Shown here piece after piece: positions 55,201 through 62,786 of a stretch of DNA of 64,000 nt; the first letter of the stretch is position 1; every line of letters begins with the position of its first letter. Both the position numbers and the translations under genes were made by a program. The notes beneath the pieces were generated by a model. It searched no databases and was not told where the DNA came from. It saw only the letters and a program-made list of their open reading frames with translations. Source of the DNA: Paramoeba atlantica (taxonomy: Eukaryota; Discosea); assembly GCA_977017575.1 (NCBI GenBank), contig CDRNVI010000040.1:1-64000 (forward strand), read 5' to 3'.

Positions 55201-55799
55201 TACCTCTGCAGAAAAATGGGGAACATGCATTGTTATGTAAGAACGGACATGGCCTCATCACCCGTCACAACGCGGTCTGTGAGCAATTCACAGCATTCTG
55301 CAGAAAAGCCGACATAGCTCCGCAAAGGGAGAAAAGCCTGGGAAATCGTGGTCCAAGAGGGGGTCTCACCAGACCTGCTGACGTGTTTCTCCCGAATTAC
55401 ACCCTGGGAAGTGGTATGGTGTTAGACTTCGCAGTCACCCACGCACAGCAACTAAAGTATTTGGACTCTGTCCGGAATGCTAGCTGGGTGGCTGCAGGAT
55501 CTTTCGCTGAACACTACTCAGCAACGAAGGATAAACAACGCCAGGAAGCGGAGGAAGCGAAATTACTTTTTACGGCCATGGTAGTTGAATCCTTTGGCTC
55601 GTGGAGTAAAAGCGCGATGGCTGTTTTGTGGAAGGTGGGGGCGTTACGCGCAAACGCGTCAAACGGTCTACTCACAGACACTCAAGCCCGAAATGACCTT
55701 CTCAAAGAGCTGAACGTGGCTCTCATGCGCTCCCAGGCCCGGATGATGGTCTCTAGGATAGTCGTCAGTGACCCTGACGCTCCCCTGGAAGGGGCCTAA
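52221..55799 (+). CDS. RLE-2 LINE element Z: intact polyprotein (1192 aa)
   Basis: A complete RLE-2 ORF, starting at the first ATG after the SL. N-terminal motif GAWDQFAGN at ~29, with YTTPIP near residue 53. A zinc-finger pair lies at about 136-200 (CPAEGC...HVAHRH and CKDC...HPKQC); such fingers bind target DNA in R2-type LINEs. The RT has GTMGLRPEH, RPIAAGETLRRL, VDLRNAFNNVSR, GVQQGDPLGPLLFS and LWYLDDGVL (~640). The RLE has RPCPAKGC at ~985, GHGLITRHN, RPADVF at ~1051 and LDFAVTH at ~1069. No stop or shift is seen, and both SL and poly(A) end are present. It looks full-length and recently active. The clade (CRE-, NeSL- or Utopia-like) cannot be fixed by eye. Confidence 0.92.
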   Translation: MPHDDLFDANAVPMDDDSFRQEEISHNTGAWDQFAGNAHLIPGQSSYDELLYTTPIPKHIPKHWAKRAAKIAGEAPTPDTGRMTEDEETNHSLVVEASPRNTPEVPDAQVPSPNKASKRKNINPVPIPQHCTQRVCPAEGCTWKTPPHGGQWQAFYNHVAHRHGESVPTTWWEGEGRFLCKDCCRHYDKNKENSHPKQCKGRNHPVRSQTPPRPTTSLENATEIPPENMLPTLSSICALPISTCKDVPHSCRFLWASILTQVMTSAVQENTVEAWTLLAMLPKCVLPAPYRGGRKGHTSYSTYVEKSMELWLEGEYLLLWEQALKDHAKKRSKPRSSENEEERAAIRAEILSRQGEYSRGIAALTAAPMAPDNEETLAKLLEKHPNPHENPLENDLPPIEGNPLRLEEVEVRKAVESFRRGSSAGTMGLRPEHIQAAILEHANKKVGPLSSLTRLVNHMLQGKAPPEVQLFYAGARLCALEKGEEDVRPIAAGETLRRLVSKAACVAVKEKAETLFRGRQYGVAASAGAERVIHLCRKTMLNNMGSDSLVLCKVDLRNAFNNVSRPVFTLLTRLNFPELSPWVEWCYTNPSCLTYGNHFLSSAEGVQQGDPLGPLLFSLVLSGVTEEISSRSNLDSQLWYLDDGVLMGEAAEVRKALDVFSEVGSQCGLFLNPNKCEIITPPASAHHTTLFPEIPTAKIRVDGNFDILGSPIGSAEHCAEFLMSHAIEPARETLAAIGLIGDPQVAIALIRQCTGFCQMVYALRTTPPQALFQLCSLLDETVLKAVEWALFPLEPHARDQIQRRKRHGGFGLRSATLHATAAYVSSVAHAADIDDWDPTEADGFAISVQDVNRKAGVALVDPNTGRTPKQDKPLPYSGHHHNFLPKRKRPRSTQNKMEADRATAPEMVIPRQQQLSQAISQQEFTTAYEQADPRTRARWVSESGKGAGSWAFVTPSRSKGYAFTPTEFRTLSRWWLGSDIYQEDRPCPAKGCILPLQKNGEHALLCKNGHGLITRHNAVCEQFTAFCRKADIAPQREKSLGNRGPRGGLTRPADVFLPNYTLGSGMVLDFAVTHAQQLKYLDSVRNASWVAAGSFAEHYSATKDKQRQEAEEAKLLFTAMVVESFGSWSKSAMAVLWKVGALRANASNGLLTDTQARNDLLKELNVALMRSQARMMVSRIVVSDPDAPLEGA

Positions 55800-55840
55800 G
55801 GGATCTCGGGAATACCCACTGGGACATAAACCGCTGGTCC

Positions 55841-56060
55841 GGATGCTGGTCGGTGCCGACAGGGTCTATGCTCACGCCTAGTCCGTCAGGGCTAGGTACC
55901 CCAAGTGAGGTAGGACAAGGGTAGGGAACTTTGTTCCCCCCCGTCGGCCAGCATCATGCTCCGCGACCGTGCCGCTGTCGGCACAGGCCCATTGCTTGCG
56001 CCCTCTCGTACAACAAGAGAAGGGTTAACAAGGCAAGCTGGGAGTGGTCGAAAGACCCGG
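55841..56060 (+). ncRNA. Structured RLE-2 3'UTR RNA, copy Z
   Basis: Same fold as at 38331. The long stem is GATGCTGGTCGG (55842-55853) with TCGGCCAGCATC (55944-55955), including G-T wobbles. Hairpins are CCTAG/CTAGG (55877-55896), GTGCCG-ctgt-CGGCAC (55969-55984), CCCTCTC/GAG-A-AGGG (56001-56024) and GGTC-GAAA-GACC (56046-56057). Compared with copy X, a T-A pair becomes C-G in the third hairpin and a C-G pair becomes T-A in the fourth, which keeps pairing. Confidence 0.65.
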
Positions 56061-56205
56061 TTCGGAACATGCATGAGGAAGATGGGAGCGCGAATGGATT
56101 GGAGAAGACCTCGCCTCCCCCCTTCTTTATCATCAAAAACCCTCTTGTGGCGTAGGTGCGAGGCGAGGCAGAGGGAGACCTTACCCTCCCTGGAAAGGTG
56201 GAAGT

Positions 56206-56292
56206 TCGGTAAGGGGAAGTGGGAAAGTTGGGAAGTGGGAAAGTTGGGAAGTGGGAAAGTTGGGAAGTGGGAAGGTTGGGAAGTGGGAAAGT
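56206..56292 (+). repeat. 16-bp purine minisatellite in Z 3'UTR
   Basis: About five head-to-tail units of GGGAAGTGGGAAAGTT, one with AAGGTT. Confidence 0.85.
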
Positions 56293-56374
56293 TGGTTTGC
56301 TAGTTTTTATATAGTTGTTAAAAAGAGGAAAAAGATTTAAATAAAGAAAAATATAATCTTTAAAAAAAAAAAAA

Positions 56375-56490
56375 AACTATCCAAAAAAGAAGCCTTACAT
56401 CGACTTCTTGCTGGCTTGAACGTCACTTTAATGCGGTCGCAGGCACGTATGATGGTGCTACGATCCTCACAAAAAAAAAAAAAAAAAAAA
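56375..56490 (+). pseudogene. RLE-2 LINE fragment V (last C-terminal codons)
   Basis: About 30 codons matching the extreme C-terminus of RLE-2 proteins (LNVTLMRSQARMMVLR), then directly about 20 A. It is a heavily 5'-truncated insertion between the A run of Z and that of the next fragment. Confidence 0.7.
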
Positions 56491-57170
56491 AACTTTTTAC
56501 ATAGAATCATCAAAAGACAAGAAAAAAAGAAAAAAAACAAAGACAAAAAAAACAAAGACAAAAAAAAAAAAAAAAAAAAAAGCGAGCGGACGGGGTCCTG
56601 GGGTTTGGAGGTTGTCCCTATAATTTTGGAAGGTTATGGATGTTAATCGGTTGACAAACTTTATCCTCACGACCATACGGGCCTGGGTGCATGCGGATCG
56701 GTGAGTGGGGTAGGGAGTGAGGGAAGGGAAGTACGAGAGGGCTAAGAGGAGTAGGTGTGGAAAGTATGGGGAGTAAGGGAAAGTGAAGGGCCGTAAGTGT
56801 GGAAATTGTGGAAAAGTTGGACTCCATACATAAAAAGTTAGACTCAATACTATTCCCCCCAATTATTTGCAAAAAAAAAAAAAGACAAGAAACTCTGTAC
56901 CCGGTGGTGTGTTTTCTGTCCCTGTAGGCGCGTTGGTCGTTTTTGTGGTTCGGTCCTTTTTTGAGAGTCTTTTCGCTGTGTGTACCATATTTTCCGATAA
57001 GTGTTCCCATGTGATCTCTTCCTCTTTCTTCGCCATTTCCCACACTGCTTGCTGGAAGGATGCCTTCTTCTCTTCATCTCCAAGTCTTGGCCAGGGTACC
57101 TTGCTTTGCCTAGAGTTAAAAAAAAACAAAGACAAGAAAAACAAAGACAAAAAAAAAAAAAAAAAAAAAA
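56491..57170 (+). mobile_element. Patchwork of poly(A)-joined retroelement fragments
   Basis: In order: a DIRS2 3' non-coding fragment (56516-56670), repeat P240 copy 2 (56671-56882) with its A run, a ~220 bp fragment (about 56888-57112) nearly identical to part of inverted LINE D at 59240-59460, then A-rich spacer leading into a longer DIRS2 3' region. Junctions fall at A runs or short A-rich stretches. No intact gene. Confidence 0.7.
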
Positions 57171-59083
57171 AAGAGAGCGGATGGGGTCCTGGGGTTTGGA
57201 GGTTGTCCCTATAATTTTGGAAGGTTATGGATGTTAATCGGTTGACAAACTTTATCCTCACGCCTTGGTTTTCGAAAACAAGGTTCCCCAATGTGAGATA
57301 AAGGTGAGTAAAGTTTTCTTTACTCTGCGATTAGCGCCTTAATGTTTTTAACCGCGTCATTGTTGACACGGCCGTACACCACGCCTAGTTGCTCCACACT
57401 TCTAGGTCCCAAGTTGGTATATGGGCAGAGGTTGAAAGCGTAACCTGTGTAGCTCGTGTGAGCTTGTAAAGGGCGTGGTAATGGACTGGTCATCTATTGC
57501 TATCGTTATCCTTTTGTGAGCTCTGCATGTTTTGATATTTTCTATCTATTAATATTTGACTACGTGATTGGGCATTTTGCGTTTATTGTGACGTGTGTGT
57601 GGGCAGGTTGGCCGAGGGTTCCGGTGGGGGGGAACCCCGTTAACAGAGTAACATTGATTGTGTTGTTTTATGCAGGCTTGTTTCTTTTCCATCTTTGTGC
57701 GTGTGAAATGAATGAATGATACGTTGTGTCATTTTGAATTACGATTGAGCTATTCATAGTTGTTCATTTATTCATATATGTTATCAGTGTATATGTTTCC
57801 AGGGAGCCCCTCGGCGTGGATTTCTAATAGTTCACGTTTTGAAATTTAGCCGAGGGGCGGCTATATATTTGCCTGCTGGCCCTTCGGGGCACATAATTTT
57901 CTCAAATTATGATGTAGTATTCTCTAATTGCATGGAGGGGGGTGTTTACTCGTTTGTTATATTCTTGTTAGGTTGTTATTTTGTTACGTTTAAAGTTTTG
58001 TGCCCACCCACCGAGCCCCCAGCCATTTGGCCGAGGGTTCCGGTGGGGGGGAACCCCGTTAACAGAGTGACATTGATTGTGTTGTTTTATGCAGGCTTGT
58101 TTCTTTTCCATCTTTGTGCGTGTGAAATGAATGAATGATACGTTGTGTCATTTTGAATTACGATTGAGCTATTCATAGTTGTTCATTTATTCATATATGT
58201 TATCAGTGTATATGTTTCCAGGGAGCCCCTCGGCGTGGATTTCTAATAGTTCACGTTTTGAAATTTAGCCGAGGGGCGGCTATATATTTGCCTGCTGGCC
58301 CTTCGGGGCACATAATTTTCTCAAATTATGATGTAGTATTCTCTAATTGCATGGAGGGGGGTGTTTACTCGTTTGTTATATTCTTGTTAGGTTGTTATTT
58401 TGTTACGTTTAAAGTTTTGTGCCCACCCACCGAGCCCCCAGCCATTTGGCCGAGGGTTCCGGTGGGGGGGAACCCCGTTAACAGAGTGACATTGATTGTG
58501 TTGTTTTATGCAGGCTTGTTTCTTTTCCATCTTTGTGCGTGTGAAATGAATGAATGATACGTTGTGTCATTTTGAATTACGATTGAGCTATTCATAGTTG
58601 TTCATTTATTCATATATGTTATCAGTGTATATGTTTCCAGGGAGCCCCTCGGCGTGGATTTCTAATAGTTCACGTTTTGAAATTTAGCCGAGGGGCGGCT
58701 ATATATTTGCCTGCTGGCCCTTCGGGGCACATAATTTTCTCAAATTATGATGTAGTATTCTCTAATTGCATGGAGGGGGGTGTTTACTCGTTTGTTATAT
58801 TCTTGTTAGGTTGTTATTTTGTTACGTTTAAAGTTTTGTGCCCACCCACCGAGCCCCCAGCCATTTGGCCGAGGGTTCCGGTGGGGGGGAACCCCGTTAA
58901 CAGAGTGACATTGATTGTGTTGTTTTATGCAGGCTTGTTTCTTTTCCATCTTTGTGCGTGTGAAATGAATGAATGATACGTTGTGTCATTTTGAATTACG
59001 ATTGAGCTATTCATAGTTGTTCATTTATTCATATACACGTTATCAGTGTATATGTTTCCAGGGAGCCCCTCGGCGTGGATTTC
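57171..59083 (+). mobile_element. DIRS2 copy IV, right end only, with amplified termini
   Basis: The DIRS2 3' non-coding region (57171-57603) is followed by B1 (to 57824) and three tandem A-spacer-B units of 419 bp (57825-58243, 58244-58662, 58663-59083). The units look essentially identical. Coding parts are absent, so it is a remnant. Each unit carries the same meaningless 99-codon frame. Confidence 0.85.
57825..59083 (+). repeat. Three tandem 419-bp DIRS2 terminal units
   Basis: Direct tandem repeats of A (178 bp), C-rich spacer and B, where a standard DIRS2 right end has one. The last unit has a two-base difference near 59036. Confidence 0.92.
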
Positions 59084-60130
59084 CGGATTAGAACGGTTTC
59101 GCCGCAGACCTGCTTCAATTTCGGCGCATTCCTGCCCAATCTGCGCCTCAATTTCTTCTCCGTGCTCTTTTAGCACTTCCTTGAAGTGGTCCGGTTTTCG
59201 ACTCTGAAGAAATAAGTCGCGAAACCCTGAGATGCGCGGTGTTTCTGTACCCGGTGGTGTGTTTTCTGTCCCTGTAGGCGCGTTGGTCGTTTTTGTGGTT
59301 CGGTCCTTTTTTGAGAGTCTTTTCGCTGTGTGTACCATATTTTCCGATAAGTGTTCCCATGTGATCTCTTCCTCTTTCTTCGCCATTTCCCACACTGCTT
59401 GCTGGAAGGATGCCTTCTTCTCTTCATCTCCAAGTCTTGGCCAGGGTACCTTGCTTTGCCCCCCTGTACCTTTAGAACGCCACATGATTTTCACATCCGC
59501 CATAACGACGCAGTGTACTGTAGGCACTGGCGCCTTGAGTACTTTGTGCCTCCTAATGCTGGAGGCAAAGCGCTCACTGACCATGATGTGGTCAAGCTGT
59601 CTCCGCACCTTGTTGTCCCCACGCCTTTTGCTACCTCCCTTGTTGCCGACCTCCCCTTTTACGTGCATGTACTCACAGGCCTTGTCCCCATTTTCCTCTC
59701 CTTCCCTTCCCCTCTTCACCATACCGTTGTTATCCGTCCCCTCTGGCTCTGATCCTTTCCTTCCCATTTCCACCTTTCCTTCTTCCCCCTTCTGCCCCAC
59801 CTTCTCTGTTCCTACGTTGCGACGGTCCTTTGTCTCCGCTCTCCTGCCCGGCAGCTCACATGTCCATTTCCTCTTGCTCGGGCAGAGGGTGTGTGCTGAC
59901 TTACAGCCAATGGGGCACAAGAGGCCTTTCAGCTGAGAGACCGCTGGGGGATCCATGCTCGGATTCGTCACGAGCGTTATCGGTGCATTGAAATCCCCCA
60001 TGACCAATAAAGGTCTTCGTTTCCGTTCAGCCTTGACCTCACGACACGCCTTGTCCAAGTCACCCAGAAATGCCGCATGAACGGCTTCTGAGGAGTCCCG
60101 TATTGGGGCATAGACATTGCATAGACATTT
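59084..60130 (-). pseudogene. LINE D: APE endonuclease fragment, inverted
   Basis: The minus strand encodes an APE endonuclease most like LINE C: CNVYAPIRDSSE, VMGDFNAPITL, KSAHTLCPSKRKWTCELPG, RRQLDHIMVSERF and TVHCVVM, then the linker before RT. Both ends are missing. A ~95-residue Lys/Glu/Gly-rich insert sits between the WTCELPG and RQLDHI motifs, which are nearly adjacent in LINEs A-C. The frame is open throughout, so the insert is in phase. Part of this fragment is duplicated at about 56888-57112. Confidence 0.82.
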
Positions 60131-60149
60131 GCCCAAACAAATAAATAAA

Positions 60150-62120
60150 CTGCGCCCGATCGCTATAGGAGAGACCATCCTTAAAGTGTGTGGCATCATT
60201 CTTTTGCAACGACATGAAGACGCGCTTAAAAAGCACTTTCAAACCTTCCAACGAGGCATACTACAAAAGAATGCGTGTGAGCAAATTGTGCATGAACTGA
60301 TAGAAGAATACGAGGCAGACCACAAGATCGTCACAGTCGATTACACTAACGCATTCAACACACCAAACAGAATCGCCATTGCAGAAACTCTTCAAAAGCA
60401 TGATGTTTTCAGACCATTTATGCGCCTCTTTTTCCTAGAGTACTCCGAGCCATCTGATCTTCTTTTCTTTGCTGACAACACACTCTATTCAACAATCAAA
60501 AGCACATCTGGAGTACGACAAGGTTCAGCGCTCTCATCTCTCTGCTTTTGTAGCTTAATACATCCCATCCTAGCTGAAGTAGCCGATCTTTTTCCTGAAG
60601 TCACGATCCGAGCATACATGTATATGGACGACATCACGCTTTCATCTCGAAACACTTTATCCCTAGAAGCCGCTTTCCTCCATCTTCAAGAACTTTCTAA
60701 AGACTTATCACTTGATGTCAACTGCAATAAAACAGAGTGGTTTCAGAAAGGAGCAAAAAACTGTCCACTGGCATTGCAGAAAGCTGGTCTATCGTCACCG
60801 GAGAAATCTGTCAAGATCCTAGGCGCCTACATAGGGGAGAATGAGGACGTTAGTGAAAAGCTCGTACGACAGTCAGTAAAGCATGTATGCCTTTTTCGAC
60901 GTTTGCAAATCATGGGCCCAAGCAATCTTTCGTTAGCAATGTTGCAACGATGCACGATTCCACGACAGGATTACTTTTTGCGCGTCCACAAACCAGCAGC
61001 TACACTGAAAATTGCGGAATGCTTCGATGTTGAAATATCAAGAATTATCTCACACTGGTTTCTCGCCACAGGTGACTCACTCTGCCTCGCAACTCTACCG
61101 CAAAAAATGGGAGGTCTTGGTCTCACTCAGTCCACCTTAAAGCAACGGTACTTTTTTGAAGCAGCCAGACGATCTATTGATGAGCATAAAATATCCACTA
61201 AAGCTCCGGTAGGTCAACAAGCTGTTGAGAAAGTTAGTGGCGTTACTTTGAATCCGATGAAAATAAAAACTAAGACCTCTAAAGCAATTCGCGAAGAGCA
61301 AACAAAAGTGCTGTCAGAAATCAAAGCAAACAAGCGATTAAGTGAAGTCATTAGCAAAACAAAGGACTCGAATTCACTCTTGGTCTCCACTAATGATTAC
61401 ATCAATCCCTATCTTTTCCGATATTCCATAATGATGCGATTGGGGATATCACTCCCGAAAGCCTCAGGGATTTGCCATTGTCCGGGATGCGGGTCACAGC
61501 AAGAAGGAAACGGCCTTCTTCATCATGTTGCGGGCTGCGCACAATGTTCAGGTATGAACACCACGAAGAAACACACACACCTGATCCGTTTGCTTTCAGA
61601 TTTATGCACCAAGGCTGGGCTCCCTCACGTGGTCGAACCTCGAGTACATGCTTCATTCTATTGCACAAAGTGCAAGGCAAGTATTTCTGCAGATGCAGCT
61701 GAACGACATGCGTGTAGAGCGCATCGGATACGTTCTGGTCCTGACTTGGGAATAATGTGGCCTCACCAGGGAGAGATATTGTATGACGTAACTGTTGTAC
61801 ATACTTGTACGGTGTCAAATGCAAAGTTCACCCCTGAACAACTAATGGAAAACGCACTGGCCAGGAAAAATAAAAAGTATGTAGAACAGAATGGTTTGGA
61901 ACCAGAGGCGTTCAAATGCTTAGCGGTGACTGATTGTGGGCTTCTCCATGAAGACACTAAAAGACTCATCTCTGTTTTAGCAGCACGGGCACACCTCAAT
62001 CCTAAAGACACACGCGATGCCTTCCGACTAGCAGTTGAAAAATTCAATGCATACACAGTTGTATGCCAACTAAGAGACGTGATCCCACACTGCAACTGGA
62101 TAGGCGGACTAAGTAACTAA
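60150..62120 (+). CDS. RLE-1 LINE ORF, copy 4 (5'-truncated)
   Basis: Starts inside the RT at LRPIAIGETILK and is then open to the stop (~657 codons). RT: ILQKNACEQIVHE, VDYTNAFNTP, GVRQGSALSSLCF, and a catalytic box reading AYMYMDDITLSS, two residues (YM) longer than in sister copies. The thumb is GAYIGE and FRRLQIMGPSNLSLAML. The RLE has CPGC, HVAGCAQCSGMNTTKKH, EPRVHASFYC, the C2HC finger CTKC...RHAC, RSGPDLGIMW and LYDVTVVH. It ends NWIGGL, as do copy 1 and G. It abuts LINE D on the left. No stop or shift, but truncation leaves it non-functional. Confidence 0.85.
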   Translation: MRPIAIGETILKVCGIILLQRHEDALKKHFQTFQRGILQKNACEQIVHELIEEYEADHKIVTVDYTNAFNTPNRIAIAETLQKHDVFRPFMRLFFLEYSEPSDLLFFADNTLYSTIKSTSGVRQGSALSSLCFCSLIHPILAEVADLFPEVTIRAYMYMDDITLSSRNTLSLEAAFLHLQELSKDLSLDVNCNKTEWFQKGAKNCPLALQKAGLSSPEKSVKILGAYIGENEDVSEKLVRQSVKHVCLFRRLQIMGPSNLSLAMLQRCTIPRQDYFLRVHKPAATLKIAECFDVEISRIISHWFLATGDSLCLATLPQKMGGLGLTQSTLKQRYFFEAARRSIDEHKISTKAPVGQQAVEKVSGVTLNPMKIKTKTSKAIREEQTKVLSEIKANKRLSEVISKTKDSNSLLVSTNDYINPYLFRYSIMMRLGISLPKASGICHCPGCGSQQEGNGLLHHVAGCAQCSGMNTTKKHTHLIRLLSDLCTKAGLPHVVEPRVHASFYCTKCKASISADAAERHACRAHRIRSGPDLGIMWPHQGEILYDVTVVHTCTVSNAKFTPEQLMENALARKNKKYVEQNGLEPEAFKCLAVTDCGLLHEDTKRLISVLAARAHLNPKDTRDAFRLAVEKFNAYTVVCQLRDVIPHCNWIGGLSN

Positions 62121-62732
62121 TCTTTCCTTAAACGGTTTTATTAACACAACTAATCTTTCCCAGTAAACGCAAACTGAGCACTTTACTTTACTTTATGGTT
62201 ATTTTCCTGAAGGACAAATATCACAATGACAAAAATGTAAACTTGTGTTAGTAATTATACTCGGAAAGTCAGGTAATCGTTCAGACGAAATATATGATTT
62301 TATTTTATTGAACATTAGAAACAATTTCCATAAGTTAAAACTTTTTGCAAAAGTTAATAAAGCTTTTGCTTTACTTTGCAACTCGAAAATTTTGGACCAC
62401 CACCCTTACCTTTACATAATTAGAAAAAAAATTTAGCAAAATCAAAATTTTCGAATAATCGCCCCTTTGCACAAATGATGGCGAATATATCTAAATATAG
62501 TTACCTTCGTCTAAAAAAAAAGATATTTTATTATACTATATAGAAATAAATGAAATTAAATAAAAAAAAGAAGGATTGTTATTCTAGGTTGAAAAGTGAT
62601 ATTCAAAATGTGCTATTCAATAAAACGTCTACTCGTTCTGCGTGATATACAGATATGTTGTGTAATGAATTTACTATTTATATTCGTGTCCTTTCTCTTG
62701 TTAAGACCCTTTCTTTTGTTAAAAAAAAAAAA
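62121..62732 (+). other. AT-rich 3'UTR/intergenic stretch
   Basis: About 610 bp, very AT-rich, following RLE-1 copy 4. Near the end is TTGTTAAGACCCTTTCTTTTGTT and about 14 A, directly followed by a spliced leader. Probably the 3'UTR and tail of copy 4. No gene recognised. Confidence 0.5.
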
Positions 62733-62757
62733 AAGATACAGTTTCTGTACCTTGTTG
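62733..62757 (+). other. Spliced leader at the 5' end of RLE-2 element W
   Basis: AAGATACAGTTTCTGTACC plus TTGTTG directly after an A run. The leader ATTTATTTTCTTAATC and a pyrimidine tract precede the ATG at 62787. Confidence 0.85.
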
Positions 62758-62786
62758 ATTTATTTTCTTAATCTTTCTCACGTTCC

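Larger units (their letters stand above)
55800..56374 (+). other. RLE-2 element Z 3'UTR and poly(A)
   Basis: Contains the structured block (55841-56060), a purine-rich minisatellite (56206-56292) and the poly(A) end (about 56361-56374) preceded by AT-rich sequence. Confidence 0.75.

Noticed and set aside
58258-58557. Repeated 99-codon frame
   Set aside because: It lies wholly inside DIRS2 terminal repeats, starts at TTG and has no recognisable domain; it recurs only because the repeat recurs.
62121-62732. Host gene in the AT-rich stretch
   Set aside because: Only short frames without recognisable motifs; position and A run fit a LINE 3'UTR.
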